From 55-13 sp037190145 (lineage in GTDB: Bacteria > Armatimonadota > Fimbriimonadia > Fimbriimonadales > Fimbriimonadaceae): a stretch of 64,000 nt of DNA. The first letter of the stretch is position 1, and every line of letters begins with the position of its first letter. Under the pieces are notes generated by a model. The model was not told where the DNA came from and did not search any database. It saw nothing but the letters and a program-made list of their open reading frames with translations. Shown here piece by piece: positions 8,615-18,015 of the stretch. Where the stretch lies: positions 186,001-250,000 of the forward strand of contig JBBCJU010000001.1 of NCBI GenBank assembly GCA_037190145.1, read 5' to 3'. Both the position numbers and the translations under genes were made by a program.

Positions 8615-9634
8615 CTAACCACTTACGGGGAATATGTACATTCTTGAAGCTCGCCCTGAAGTATCTACAACGCGGATGGCCTTGATCTTGACTGCATTCG
8701 GGATAATGCCAACAAATCGGACACCTACTTCCTCGTCCTTCTCAACTCTATTGCCGAAGTGTTCCTCTGTAGAGGGAGGAGCAAACTTTACGATCTGGTG
8801 CTTCCCACCGTCCTCGTCGATAAACTCGGCCTCGAATCTTAGAAATGCCGGATTAGGGGCCATTCCTTTTAGCGTGAACTTCACTGACGCGTAGGTATGG
8901 TTTTCTCCGGTGGTATTGGGTCCAAACTTTTGACCATGCCTAACGACGGGTTGAGCATTCAGCTTGATATCGATTGCGGAAAGCGGATAGTACGTATCAG
9001 TCAATGCGGCTATTGTCTTCGCAGCCGTCATGCCACTCTCATCGGTGGGGTCTGCATAGACCTTATCAAGCGGCTTAATATATGGTCGGGTATCGATTCG
9101 GAGCACCGGACCACCACGCCGATGCTCTAAAATCAGTTTGGGCACTGTTCCGACCGCCGGAACGACAATGACTGTTCGCAACTCCACCTTCTGAGCTGGC
9201 AAGAGTTGAGCATTGAAAATCTCACCCGTCTTGGCTCGAGTGAAGAAGTACGTATGGTCTCGATTCACGGATTCCTGATCGACTCCGGTGAACTTCAAGA
9301 CGCTTCCATTGAACTGGATAGGGGCTTTGTTGGGGTTGTGCGCCACAAAATCCACCACCATAAGCTTTTCATCCTTATTGGCCGAGTAAACGTTGTTACC
9401 AACGATCTCGCGAGAAATACTGAAACGGATATCAATCACAGTGATGTTGATGGAATCAACACGGCCTATCGTATAGGTAGTGTTTAGCTTGCCGTTGTCG
9501 CCTGCCATCTGAACCGTGCCCTTAGTGGCTTTGTTCTCCGGCTTCGTTGTCGGCTTTTGAGTTTTGCTCGTTTGGGCATTGCCCGCAGTGACGATGGCCA
9601 AACTGAGGGCCAATAGCGTTGTGACATTCTTCAT
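8615..9634 (-). CDS. Exported protein of unknown function
   Basis: 339 residues from the ATG at 9634 (MKNVTTLLALSLAIVTAGNAQ), chosen because GGAAAG lies 6 nt upstream and the residues make a good signal peptide; the frame stays open upstream to 9745 without such support. Two beta-rich halves follow a Lys/Thr-rich linker. Each half contains a DI/IDI-type strand and a pattern reminiscent of DUF4352-like immunoglobulin folds (VDFVAHNPNKAPIQFNGS; VKFTLKGMAPNPAFLRFEAE). No catalytic motif is seen. It is convergent with the M14 peptidase gene. Periplasmic or surface location is inferred from the signal peptide. Confidence 0.7.
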   Translation of the reverse strand: MKNVTTLLALSLAIVTAGNAQTSKTQKPTTKPENKATKGTVQMAGDNGKLNTTYTIGRVDSINITVIDIRFSISREIVGNNVYSANKDEKLMVVDFVAHNPNKAPIQFNGSVLKFTGVDQESVNRDHTYFFTRAKTGEIFNAQLLPAQKVELRTVIVVPAVGTVPKLILEHRRGGPVLRIDTRPYIKPLDKVYADPTDESGMTAAKTIAALTDTYYPLSAIDIKLNAQPVVRHGQKFGPNTTGENHTYASVKFTLKGMAPNPAFLRFEAEFIDEDGGKHQIVKFAPPSTEEHFGNRVEKDEEVGVRFVGIIPNAVKIKAIRVVDTSGRASRMYIFPVSG

Positions 9635-9830
9635 AGCTCTTTCCATGAGCACATTCGTTACGACACCCTCCAGACATTTCGCACCGAGATCGATTGAGGC
9701 CGAAGGGCCCGGGGCTTTTCCCGAGCGAAGGGAGCCCAGGCACAAACCATCCAGGGTCTACTCAGTGGCAAGGAACACAGTTGGCCTATCTAGAAGCAAG
9801 AAGAGATAGCCAATAGGGTTCACTAAGGAC

Positions 9831-11102
9831 ATGCTATCGCAACAAGCCACAACGTCGTGGGATCAGATTGTTCGGGAAGGCGTCCGTAGCGTCGTCGAGA
9901 AACTGACGGATGCGGATTCCGTAGCCATCTCAGAGCGTTATGGGACTCATAACTATCACCCGCTTCCGATCAATCTCGTAAGGGCAGATGGAATCCATGT
10001 GTTTGACGGAGAGGGGAACGACTATCTGGACTGCATTGGTAGCTATTCGGCGGTCGCGCATGGACATCTGAGTCCATTTATAGTAAAGACCGTTCAAGAG
10101 CAGCTAGAGAAAGTCACACTGGTGAGTCGAGCGGTATACAGCTCCGAATTGGCGGTGTTTCTCAAGGCGTTAGCCGACTACTCGGGGCTAGATATGGTCT
10201 GCCCGATGAACACCGGCGCTGAGGCCATCGAAACCTGTATCAAAATTGCTCGCAAGTGGGGATACACGCGAAAGGGCGTCGCAAAGGATCAGGCGGAAAT
10301 CATCGTAGCAGATGGCAACTTCCACGGTAGAACAACCACCATTGTTGGGTTCAGTTCGGAACCTCAATACAAGGATCTTTTTGGCCCTTACGGTCCTGGC
10401 TTTAAGCCTGTACCGTTTGGTGATATCTCGGCCTTGGAAGAAGCATTCACCAGCAACACAGTCGCCATATTGATGGAGCCGATTCAGGCAGAAGGAGGGA
10501 TTATTGTTCCCTATGAAGGTTTCCTGCATGATGTCTGCGACGCTGCGGCTCGGCACAATGTCTTAGTCATTTGGGACGAAGTCCAAACCGGATTTGCGCG
10601 CACGGGACGCCGATTCGCCTGGAACCACGAAGACGCTTATCCCGACCTGATGGCAGTCGGAAAGCCTTTAGGTGGAGGCCTATTCCCGGTATCAGCAGCC
10701 GTAGGCAAGAAAGATGTTATGGATGTCTTTGAGCCGGGCGACCACGGTAGCACCTTCGGCGGCAATCCCCTGGGAGCCGTTATCGCCATTGCCGCTTTAG
10801 CGGAAATGGAAGTGAACGATTTAGCCGGCAAGTCGGAAAAGATGGGGCAAAGAATGATGGAAGGCTTCCGCAATATCGGCCACCCAGACATCAAGGAAGT
10901 TCGCGGAAAAGGCTTGTTGATAGGGCTAGAAGTCGAATCGCTGGATGGCGGAGCTTTGACCAAGGCGTTTTTGGATCATCGCGTCTTAACCAAAGAAACA
11001 AGAAATCGCACGTTCCGCTTCGCACCTCCGCTAACGATCACCGAGTCTGAGGTCGATGAGGTTGTAGATAGAGTTGGCAAGGCGATTCGGTCGGTTTGCT
11101 AG
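9831..11102 (+). CDS. rocD: Ornithine aminotransferase (class III PLP aminotransferase)
   Basis: 423 residues. It converts ornithine and 2-oxoglutarate to glutamate-5-semialdehyde and glutamate. The opening SERYGTHNYHPLPINLVRADG is the ornithine-aminotransferase version of the family N-terminus. YSAVAHGHLSP, MNTGAEAIETCIKIARKWGY, DGNFHGRTTT and IWDEVQTGFARTGR are present. The PLP lysine is in AVGKPLGGGLFPVSA. Arginase and a pyrroline-5-carboxylate step are not in the window. A second class III aminotransferase (lysine type) lies at 33 kb. Downstream, 6 nt away, is a small membrane protein gene that may be cotranscribed. Confidence 0.88.
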   Translation: MLSQQATTSWDQIVREGVRSVVEKLTDADSVAISERYGTHNYHPLPINLVRADGIHVFDGEGNDYLDCIGSYSAVAHGHLSPFIVKTVQEQLEKVTLVSRAVYSSELAVFLKALADYSGLDMVCPMNTGAEAIETCIKIARKWGYTRKGVAKDQAEIIVADGNFHGRTTTIVGFSSEPQYKDLFGPYGPGFKPVPFGDISALEEAFTSNTVAILMEPIQAEGGIIVPYEGFLHDVCDAAARHNVLVIWDEVQTGFARTGRRFAWNHEDAYPDLMAVGKPLGGGLFPVSAAVGKKDVMDVFEPGDHGSTFGGNPLGAVIAIAALAEMEVNDLAGKSEKMGQRMMEGFRNIGHPDIKEVRGKGLLIGLEVESLDGGALTKAFLDHRVLTKETRNRTFRFAPPLTITESEVDEVVDRVGKAIRSVC

Positions 11103-11108
11103 GCAATC

Positions 11109-11519
11109 ATGAAGCTACTCTTGGGTGGAGGCTGGTGGACCGTTTGGTATGGGCTGATCTACCTTTGTGCCTACCCAATCCTCGGCATGGGTCGATACTT
11201 TAAGGCCTTCGAGCCCGGCAAGGGCCCTCAGGGCGGCGAAGCCGTGATGATGGGAGGCTGCCTGCTTTACATGGTGATGCTCAGCATCGCCATCGTGAAT
11301 TCAGTCGTTTGGAGCAGGGCCAAAGGCGACTTCTTAGGGCCTGGAGCTGCTTTGGGAGGGACATTCATCTCGATTGCTTTCTTGACCTTGGCCTATAGTC
11401 GACTTAGTAACAACAAATCTGAATTCTTGGTTAGAATGGGCCTGATTTGGATTGGATTAGCCGCATTCCTTGCTTGTAATCTGTATGTCCTGGGCCGAGC
11501 TAGAGGCATAGCCGCCTAG
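11109..11519 (+). CDS. Four-helix integral membrane protein, unknown
   Basis: 136 residues with four hydrophobic segments (about 8-25, 47-66, 78-97, 109-128). No recognisable family motif. It begins 6 nt after the ornithine aminotransferase stop, so cotranscription is likely. The first loop (KAFEPGKGPQGGEA) is Gly/Lys-rich. Confidence 0.65.
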   Translation: MKLLLGGGWWTVWYGLIYLCAYPILGMGRYFKAFEPGKGPQGGEAVMMGGCLLYMVMLSIAIVNSVVWSRAKGDFLGPGAALGGTFISIAFLTLAYSRLSNNKSEFLVRMGLIWIGLAAFLACNLYVLGRARGIAA

Positions 11520-11652
11520 AGGTCCATCTATTGAAGAATCGCTAAGCACATCGGTAATCTGATTTTCGGCAAGGGAATATTCCGTCAGAAGCTACACAGT
11601 TTCTATGATTTTTTGAATCGACCCTCGGGCATCTCTCGTCATGATAACTACG

Positions 11653-11711
11653 GTTCTGGGATTTGTTATGCCAGAACAAGCCCATTAATTTCAAAGTTGA
11701 TGGGCTTTTTT
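11653..11711 (+). terminator. Tandem hairpins ending in a T-tract
   Basis: Two adjoining stem-loops: GTTCTGG/CCAGAAC (11653-11677) and AAGCCCAT/ATGGGCTT (11678-11707), the second running into TTTTTTGTT. This is a plausible terminator for the rocD unit, 130-190 nt downstream, or the 3' end of a small RNA. The rest of 11520-11730 shows no gene. Confidence 0.65.
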
Positions 11712-11730
11712 GTTAACTAACACAAACTGT

Positions 11731-11895
11731 ATGAGCCTCTATTGGTTCTTGCCGTTGATCTTTCCATGTGGAATTCTCATCCTTTGTCTGGTGACAATGA
11801 TGCGAAGAGACATAACCGAAGGAAAGATTTCTTGGAGAAGCTTCATCTTTGAATTCCGCAAAGATAAGCCTCGCTCTAAGCGGCAACGCGAGTAA
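11731..11895 (+). CDS. Possible small membrane protein
   Basis: 54 residues from ATG 11731. One hydrophobic helix (MSLYWFLPLIFPCGILILCL) is followed by a strongly basic tail (FRKDKPRSKRQRE), a positive-inside single-pass pattern. No Shine-Dalgarno site and no recognised family. It follows a terminator directly, so it would need its own promoter. Could be chance. The stretch 11896-12041 holds nothing I can name. Confidence 0.3.
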   Translation: MSLYWFLPLIFPCGILILCLVTMMRRDITEGKISWRSFIFEFRKDKPRSKRQRE

Positions 11896-12041
11896 TAAGT
11901 ACCGCGCCTATAAGTGCCCTCGCTGCATGTCTCGATAAGTTCTATCGGGCCTGCGTCAGGAACCCTGATAAGGCCAACCCGTTGTGCTGCCTGAAACTTC
12001 TCAACGCTTGAGTTCAAAACGTGCCGATTTTCAACACTCTG

Positions 12042-13097
12042 TTAGAACTTGGTCCAAGCGTTTGTCGAGATAGACTGATTTATCCCCTCCAAAACCGCTT
12101 GCGCCGCTACTCCATCGGCAAAGGTTGGATAGTCTACATCCTCCCCATTGATAGCATCGATCAGAAGTGCCGGGCCATCTGCCTTCTGTCTCCCTGCAAA
12201 GCCTGATGGCACCTGGTGGATTGGCAAGTCTGTAGTCCAAGTATCGTAACTAGCCAAGGATTGGCCAATCGTCATCTGAATTTCTCGATCCTTATCTGAC
12301 AGAACCGCAATCGTCCCCAAGTCGCCCGAGATTTCGATTCGGAAATAATTGCCGTAGCCAGGAGCGACTTGTGTAGTCTCCATCGTTGCAATCTGACCTC
12401 CTGATAGTTGGGCTAACCAAGCCGCATTGGTGTCCGTTGTCACAGCTCGATCTTTGCCATCTCCATCCTTCTTAGTTGGCATCAAAGTTTGTTTCGTACC
12501 AACTACACGCTCAAACTCTAGCCCGGTGATAAAACGTACACCGTCGATCATATGGACTCCTAAGTCACCAAGTGCACCAAAACCCGCAATTGTGATGTCA
12601 TTTCTCCAGGCATAGAGATTGCTTGGCGCACCGAGGAAGCTTTGTAGATAGACCACATTCACCCTCCGAATCTTTCCTAGCTCCCCATTGCGAATCAGTT
12701 CACGCGCAAACCGGAACGCGATGTTATTCCGATAGCTAAAATTGATATAGCCGAGCTTGCCCGCGGTTTGCCGAGCATCTTCCATCTGTTTGGCTTCGGC
12801 CAGGTTCATGGCCATCGGCTTTTCGCAATCCACGTGCGCACCGCTTTGCAGGGCTCGAATAGTTATCTCGCGATGCCAGAGATTAGGTGTACACACAGCA
12901 ACAACCTCGGGATGAGTTCCGAAGACAGCATCCCAATCCTTTGTGACCAACGCGTTCGGATAGCGATTCCGAGCATCTTGTAGGTGCGCCTCATTCACAT
13001 CGCAGACTGCGACCACCTCAATGTCTCGGCGATGAAGATGGTCCAAATGATAACGTCCAATGCCCGAAGGCCCAAAAATTGCGACTCTGGTTGCCAT
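12042..13097 (-). CDS. Gfo/Idh/MocA family NAD(P)-dependent oxidoreductase
   Basis: 351 residues from the ATG at 13097 (MATRVAIFGPSGIGRYHLDHL). The N-terminal Rossmann fold starts directly there; 54 nt of further open frame upstream adds no family residues. Conserved features: AVCTPNLWHREI, the EKPMAMNLAEAKQM signature with the catalytic Lys, and a C-terminal alpha/beta domain with GDLGVHMIDGVRFI, the His of which is usually catalytic. The family oxidises or reduces sugars, inositols and related compounds. Substrate is unknown. It is divergent from the MarR gene (87 nt between starts), so MarR may control it. Confidence 0.87.
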   Translation of the reverse strand: MATRVAIFGPSGIGRYHLDHLHRRDIEVVAVCDVNEAHLQDARNRYPNALVTKDWDAVFGTHPEVVAVCTPNLWHREITIRALQSGAHVDCEKPMAMNLAEAKQMEDARQTAGKLGYINFSYRNNIAFRFARELIRNGELGKIRRVNVVYLQSFLGAPSNLYAWRNDITIAGFGALGDLGVHMIDGVRFITGLEFERVVGTKQTLMPTKKDGDGKDRAVTTDTNAAWLAQLSGGQIATMETTQVAPGYGNYFRIEISGDLGTIAVLSDKDREIQMTIGQSLASYDTWTTDLPIHQVPSGFAGRQKADGPALLIDAINGEDVDYPTFADGVAAQAVLEGINQSISTNAWTKF

Positions 13098-13158
13098 GGT
13101 TGATGACCAACGGTACCAACCTGACCCGTTGTAAACGCAAGTCTGAATCAAAAGTCGC

Positions 13159-13178
13159 TATAATCTTCCCTTGGTGAG
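13159..13178 (+). promoter_or_regulatory. -10 element and ribosome-binding region of the marR gene
   Basis: A perfect TATAAT lies at 13159-13164, about 20 nt before the ATG at 13185, with GGTGAG in between. No good -35 hexamer was found at 16-18 bp, so the promoter may depend on an activator or an extended region. Confidence 0.5.
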
Positions 13179-13184
13179 TTCGCA

Positions 13185-13634
13185 ATGCCCAAAATAGAGA
13201 CTCCATGCACCATGTCTGCTAACCTCGTTGACCTTCGCGTCGACGCCTACGTGCACTTGGTGCGGACGGCAGATAAAGTATTTGCTGATGTGAGTCGGGG
13301 CCTTAACGAGCATAACCTTACAGCCAGTCAGTTCAGCGCATTGAAAGTCCTCTGTGTAAAAGGACAAATGCCACAGAAAGATGTGGCCGCCAATATCCTA
13401 AAGTCGACGGGCAATGTCACCCTAGTTATTGATAATCTTGAGCGACGCGGACTCGTACAAAGGACTCGTGGCGTATCAGACAGAAGAGTCTTCGACATCG
13501 CGGTCACTAACGAAGGGCGAAAACTCTTTCAATCGATTTACGAGCCCCATCTAGAACGCATTCGTGCAGGGATGGGGGAACTTAGCAGTCAAGAATGTGA
13601 AACTCTCATTTCGCTCCTTGAGCGAATTGGCTAA
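13185..13634 (+). CDS. MarR-family transcriptional regulator
   Basis: 149 residues with the winged-helix MarR core: LTASQFSALKVLCVKGQMPQ, VAANILKSTGNVTLVIDNLE (recognition helix) and RRGLVQRTRGVSDRRVFDIAVT (wing, with the D-R-R wing tip). MarR proteins are dimers that bind palindromes and release DNA when they bind phenolic ligands, metals or oxidants; the ligand here is unknown. No redox Cys pair is obvious. It lies 148 nt upstream of a pseudopilin gene. A perfect 8-bp inverted repeat in that gap is a likely operator, so it probably controls the pseudopilin-lipoprotein pair. The ATG at 13212 is an alternative start. Confidence 0.88.
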   Translation: MPKIETPCTMSANLVDLRVDAYVHLVRTADKVFADVSRGLNEHNLTASQFSALKVLCVKGQMPQKDVAANILKSTGNVTLVIDNLERRGLVQRTRGVSDRRVFDIAVTNEGRKLFQSIYEPHLERIRAGMGELSSQECETLISLLERIG

Positions 13635-13680
13635 CCTTTCTCTTTCCCAATCTCAAAATTTTACTTGCCAAATTTTTAGT

Positions 13681-13712
13681 TTGACATTAAACTATCAATG
13701 TTTAGATAGTTT
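13681..13712 (+). promoter_or_regulatory. Candidate MarR operator overlapping a -35 box
   Basis: A perfect inverted repeat AAACTATC (13689-13696) / GATAGTTT (13705-13712) with an 8-bp spacer. It lies just downstream of a consensus TTGACA (13681-13686), where a -35/-10 region would be. The size and the position between marR and the pseudopilin gene fit MarR repression. The -10 hexamer is weak. Confidence 0.55.
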
Positions 13713-13782
13713 ATCAGTGACCGGGTTTACTCCGAGCATTTTTCTGTATGCACGCCAACACAGCGACTTCGAAGGCAAGTTT

Positions 13783-14565
13783 ATGAAAAGAACCGCATTT
13801 ACGCTCATTGAGCTTCTCGTAGTTATTGCCATTATCGCAATTCTCGCGGCAATCCTCTTCCCCGTCTTTGCCCAAGCTAAAGCAGCGGCAAAAACTTCAG
13901 CAACCCTTTCAAACACCAAACAAATCGCCACTGCCATTCAAATGTATGCAGCGGACAACGATGATTGGACGCCACTTCCGTATCACGGTGGATGGTATGA
14001 CGGATGGAATTTCCGAACGTGGGTTGTGACAACCTACCCTTACACAAAGAACGGTGAAATTTACAACGATGCCACGGCTCGCCCTCCTGTTACGTTCACA
14101 TCTCCTGATGTGGGGGCACTCAACTGGACGGGATACACCACCCTTGGAGGAAACGAAATAGGTCTCTTCTCCTGGTGGCAATGGACGGGAAGCACGTGGC
14201 AGTTTAATCCGGGTCGTTCACTTTCGTCTCAAGAAAATATTGCCGACCGAGCTGCTGTTATCACCACTCGCGACCCCTTAAACTCTCCTTGGGGCATGTT
14301 TATCTTTAATAACTATCGTGCATCTCGCCCTGTGCCGGCAAGTCTCTCAGATTCAACATATTTTTATGAGAACTCTGCTTACGCTGCCGTTAAGGATCAC
14401 GCCAATAAGGTGATTGCGTGCTATGCCGACGGTCATTCTAAATCAGTACCTGCGAATAAGGTTTTCAAATACAACGCCACCGATGCTGATTGGCAAGCAG
14501 CGGTTGCCCAACCTGACAATGAATGGATCAAGTTCTGGGGCAGTGACAGGGATGCAAGTCGATGA
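13783..14565 (+). CDS. Solitary pseudopilin (prepilin-type N-terminal signal, H-X9-DG-like)
   Basis: 260 residues from MKRTAFTLIELLVVIAIIA. The start was placed at this ATG because the type III prepilin signal needs only a few basic residues before FTLIE; the open frame continues upstream without meaning. Cleavage is expected before Phe, here after Ala rather than Gly. The hydrophobic helix ends AAILFPVFAQAKAAAK. The globular part has aromatic-rich loops and the C-terminal family feature DHANKVIACYADGHSK. Such proteins are made in large numbers by Armatimonadota and Planctomycetota outside pilus operons. The stop overlaps the next lipoprotein start by four bases. Upstream lie marR and its candidate operator. 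Confidence 0.88.
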   Translation: MKRTAFTLIELLVVIAIIAILAAILFPVFAQAKAAAKTSATLSNTKQIATAIQMYAADNDDWTPLPYHGGWYDGWNFRTWVVTTYPYTKNGEIYNDATARPPVTFTSPDVGALNWTGYTTLGGNEIGLFSWWQWTGSTWQFNPGRSLSSQENIADRAAVITTRDPLNSPWGMFIFNNYRASRPVPASLSDSTYFYENSAYAAVKDHANKVIACYADGHSKSVPANKVFKYNATDADWQAAVAQPDNEWIKFWGSDRDASR

Positions 14566-14690
14566 GAAGGCTGACGATCGCTTTAGTAGCGGCGTTTCTT
14601 GTCGTGGGATGCAACTCATCTTCGGCAGATCCTTTGAATGAGAACGTAACACCACCAAAACCCCCACCTCCACCAGGAGGAGCAAGGTAA
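14562..14690 (+). CDS. Small proline-rich lipoprotein coupled to pseudopilin
   Basis: 42 residues. The signal MRRLTIALVAAFLVVGC ends in a lipobox (VVGC), so a diacylglyceryl Cys at residue 17 is expected. The mature part is only about 26 residues, ending in a polyproline run (TPPKPPPPPGGAR). The ATG sits inside the pseudopilin stop (ATGA), so translation is coupled. The same pairing, with unrelated mature sequences, occurs at 20916, 46774 and 48061. A perfect terminator follows 2 nt after the stop. Function unknown. Confidence 0.75.
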   Translation: MRRLTIALVAAFLVVGCNSSSADPLNENVTPPKPPPPPGGAR

Positions 14691-14692
14691 GT

Positions 14693-14725
14693 AGAGGGGC
14701 GGCTGATCAGCCGCCCCTCTTGCTT
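14693..14725. terminator. Perfect palindromic intrinsic terminator
   Basis: A 28-nt perfect palindrome (14693-14720; arms AGAGGGGCGGCTGA / TCAGCCGCCCCTCT) followed by TGCTTT. It separates the convergent lipoprotein gene and kbl and probably serves both. Confidence 0.85.
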
Positions 14726-15924
14726 TATGCAGAAACCGTCATCTTGTCGCGCACTCGCTTAAATGCCTGCAGCGCAAACTCTAAATCTTCTTGGCTATGA
14801 GCTGCTGATGGCATCGTTCGGATTCGTGCTTTGCCTCGACCAACCGTTGGGAAAACGATGGAGAGCGCATAAACACCTTCGTCCCACAGAGCACGTTCCA
14901 TCTCTTGCGCGGCTCCTTCATCTCCCACATAAACAGGAGTAATTGGCGTTTCGCTGCCCATAGTGTCAAAGCCCTCGCTTTGTAGAGCCTCTTTCCACCA
15001 TTTGGTATTTGCCCACAGACGATTCATCGGCTCGGGATCATTCTCCATGACATCAAGAGCAGCAATCAATGCCGCCGCCACCACTGGAGGATGGGCCGTT
15101 GAGAAGAGATAGGGCCGACCTCGATTGATTAACCAATCTTTCAAGACAGCAGACCCCGCGATATAGCCACCAATAACTCCGAGCGCTTTACTCAACGTGC
15201 CGAGCTGGATATCAACCCTCCCGTAGAGGTTAAAGTGGGAGGTAGATCCCGCACCGTTCTTACCGAGAACGCCACTTGCGTGGGCATCATCCACCATCAC
15301 AAACGCGTTGTATTTCTCCGCAAGCTCTACTATCTGGGGCAGAGGAGCGATGTCCCCATCCATAGAGAAAACACCATCCGTGATGATCATTCGCTTTTCG
15401 AATGATTGGGTTTTGGTAAGGATTTCTTCCAAGTGCCCCATATCCTTGTGGTTGAAAACAAATCCTTCTGACTTTTTGTACTTGGCGGGAGAAAGGCGTA
15501 CACCATCAATGATTGATGCATGGTTGAGTTCATCGCTAATCACCACGTCCATGTTGGTGAGAACTGCCGGAATACAACCGGAGTTGGCAGTGAATCCTCC
15601 CGTGAATACCAAGACGGCCTCGGTATGTTTGAACTTGGCTAACCTCTCCTCCAGCTCTTCATGAATGGCCATGGTGCCACCAATCCATCGCACCGCACCA
15701 GCTCCAACACCCCACTTTTCAATGGCTTCAAGGGCAGCTTGTTTCACCTTTGGATGATTCGCGAGGCCAAGGTAGTTATTACTAGAGAGATTCACAACCT
15801 CCTTTCCATTCATCTGGACACGGCCACCCGCTGGAGACTCCAGGATCTTCGGCACCTTGTAAAGGTTTTGGTCTTTCAGAGTCTGGATTTGGCTTCCAAG
15901 CCAAGATTGGAATTCGGCGTTCAT
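14725..15924 (-). CDS. kbl: Glycine C-acetyltransferase (2-amino-3-ketobutyrate CoA ligase)
   Basis: 399 residues, class II alpha-oxoamine synthase. It joins glycine and acetyl-CoA, or in reverse cleaves 2-amino-3-ketobutyrate during threonine breakdown. Visible: NLSSNNYLGLANHP, the KWGVGAGAVRWIGGTMAIHEELEE blocks, VMVDDAHASGVLGKNGAG (ring-stacking His) and the PLP lysine in TLSKALGVIGGY. The sequence fits Kbl better than BioF (8-amino-7-oxononanoate synthase), but the two are hard to separate by eye. No threonine dehydrogenase or bio genes adjoin it; a threonine ammonia-lyase lies at 54 kb. Confidence 0.85.
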   Translation of the reverse strand: MNAEFQSWLGSQIQTLKDQNLYKVPKILESPAGGRVQMNGKEVVNLSSNNYLGLANHPKVKQAALEAIEKWGVGAGAVRWIGGTMAIHEELEERLAKFKHTEAVLVFTGGFTANSGCIPAVLTNMDVVISDELNHASIIDGVRLSPAKYKKSEGFVFNHKDMGHLEEILTKTQSFEKRMIITDGVFSMDGDIAPLPQIVELAEKYNAFVMVDDAHASGVLGKNGAGSTSHFNLYGRVDIQLGTLSKALGVIGGYIAGSAVLKDWLINRGRPYLFSTAHPPVVAAALIAALDVMENDPEPMNRLWANTKWWKEALQSEGFDTMGSETPITPVYVGDEGAAQEMERALWDEGVYALSIVFPTVGRGKARIRTMPSAAHSQEDLEFALQAFKRVRDKMTVSA

Positions 15925-16044
15925 TGTCTTACAGTTTATCCGCTACGTGCATACCGTTGAACATAGGTTCAAACCCAAGTTTCGACCTGATGCAAATCTA
16001 AAGTTCAGAGTAACAAACCCGCACATTCAAACCGTCACAAATGT

Positions 16045-18015
16045 GTGACCCTTGCTTTTGCTTTTTTGCTTGCCTGCACTCCAGATTCCATTACGATCAC
16101 CTTCTCGGCAACCCCGGTGCCACTAGCCCTTGAAAAGCTATCTCAAGCGACAGGGCACAAGCTCCAAGCCTCTGCAAACTTCCGAGATAACGTCATCCTT
16201 GCTCGACTGAAGAATGCTCCAATCCAACCGACCCTAAACCATCTCGCAGAATCTCTAACGGCTAAGTGGGAGAATAAACCAGATGGCACTCTTCTCCTCA
16301 TCACTGACACAACTGCCATCGCCCTAAACAAGGCGCAACAAGAGCAGGAGAGCCGGGAGAAGCTAGCTGGCTCCTTCCAGTACCTGGACAAGAGACTTGC
16401 CCAAATGCCGATGGAACTCGATGCAAAGTTCGCTCGGAAGCATAAGCTCCGAGTTGAGCAAGACGAAAAACGCCGTCAAATCGCAAAAGAGAATAACGAC
16501 TTCGCCAACATGTTTGTCTTCACCGGAGTCCAAGAGGAAACACCCGGTTGGCGGGCCGCAGCCAAGCTAGTCAAACTTATCGGGAGTGACCAACTCCTCA
16601 AGATGCCTAATAATGCTACGCAGGTTTGGGCAGAAGCACCAACAAAGATGCAGAGTGCTTTCCCATCAACAGCTCGAACTATTCTTGCTCAATACCGCCG
16701 AGAGTTGGGCGTGTTCAACCCAAACGCAAATCCTTCAAGAATCAAGCTGTTTGCGAAACGTTGGGAGGTTGGCGGTGCATTTAATATAGCGATCACCGCA
16801 TACGATCCATTAGACACAAAGATTGATCACCAATACATCCGTCTGAACAACGATTCAGATCAGATGAAGATTCCTTACAATCAAAGGGCGAAGCCAGAGG
16901 GCGACTCAAAAGAGCTGCCGATGACCATAAATGCTGTCGCACTAGAGGCAAGGGAAGCTCTCACAACAAGTCCAAAGATGCCAAAGGTTCAAGAACAACT
17001 TGCAAAATGGCGCCTCAGAATTCTCGACCCCATTGCCTTTGAACCAACTCAATGGCACCTTAGTGCAAGCCTCATAGCTATGGCAGAAAGCCTAGATAGA
17101 AATCTGATTGGAACCGTAGACGACTACATTTCATCCCGATATTGGGCCGAGGCCCCAGAAAAACCCACTCAGTTTCTACTGACACGACGACATCTCAAGG
17201 AGGCCTCTGATGGTTTCATCGTGGCTCACCCAGCAAATGATCTGAACATGATTTCACGTGAACAGGCACGTGCACTCCTCTCCAAGAGCTATACAAACGG
17301 CGGTATATCGGTGGATGATGCTGCTGCATGGATTGGCAATTCTAGTTCAAAATATCCATCTGTCTAATGGCTTGGCGACTATCTCACTTTCCTCTTTTCC
17401 GGTCAGGGTCCTTACAGCACACTAGGCACCATCCTCAATGACGGACCGCTGATTTTATGGGAATCACCTGGCCCCAACGTCCGAAGTAGCCTTCGCCGAG
17501 GCGGGTCCATGCCCGTGGCCAATCTTGGTCCTAAGGCTAAGGAAGCACTCTTTCAGCTGGTCTATTGGCTAAATGAGTCCGGTGAACTTGAGGACCCGAC
17601 TGAATCTATGCCTAATGGGATCAATACAGGTGTCCTAACCTTGTCGATATTGGAGCTACCCATCATTGATGGCTGGTCCTCAGCCGATGGACAATTAGTT
17701 AGCCGCCCGATGGATGCTGGGATGTTAGGTACTGCGCTCGCAAAAGGGAGTTCTTGGTGGGAACAGAGTGCGTCCGAATTCCAAGCCTGGGACCGATTCC
17801 GCATTGGAGTTAACAAGAAATATTCATTGAAACTTGTGACTCAACCCAAAAACATCGCTCTCACCTTTCAGTTTAGTGAGACCTTTTTTGATCCGAAAGC
17901 TCAAACACTAGATAAGTTGCCTCCAGAGATTTCGACCGAAGTGGAGCTGGCACGACAAAGGGCCGCTTCACAGCCATCAAGACCTCCTGCTACCACCACA
18001 CCCCCTCCTCGCTAG
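16045..18015 (+). pseudogene. Exported STN-like protein interrupted by one in-frame TAA
   Basis: A GTG start gives MTLAFAFLLACTPDSITITF, a signal peptide with a possible lipobox (LLAC). Residues 20-85 resemble a secretin/TonB short N-terminal (STN) domain (ATPVPLALEKLSQATGHKLQ; LKNAPIQPTLNHLAESLTAK). The frame runs to a TAA at 17365-17367, then continues in the same frame with no stop for another 216 codons (WLGDYLTFLFSGQGPYSTLG ... RPPATTTPPPR). Composition and style do not change across the stop. So this reads as one ~655-residue protein broken by a single nonsense codon. Whether it is a true pseudogene, a readthrough site or a sequencing error cannot be told here. The C-terminus is Pro/Thr-rich. 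Confidence 0.7.
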
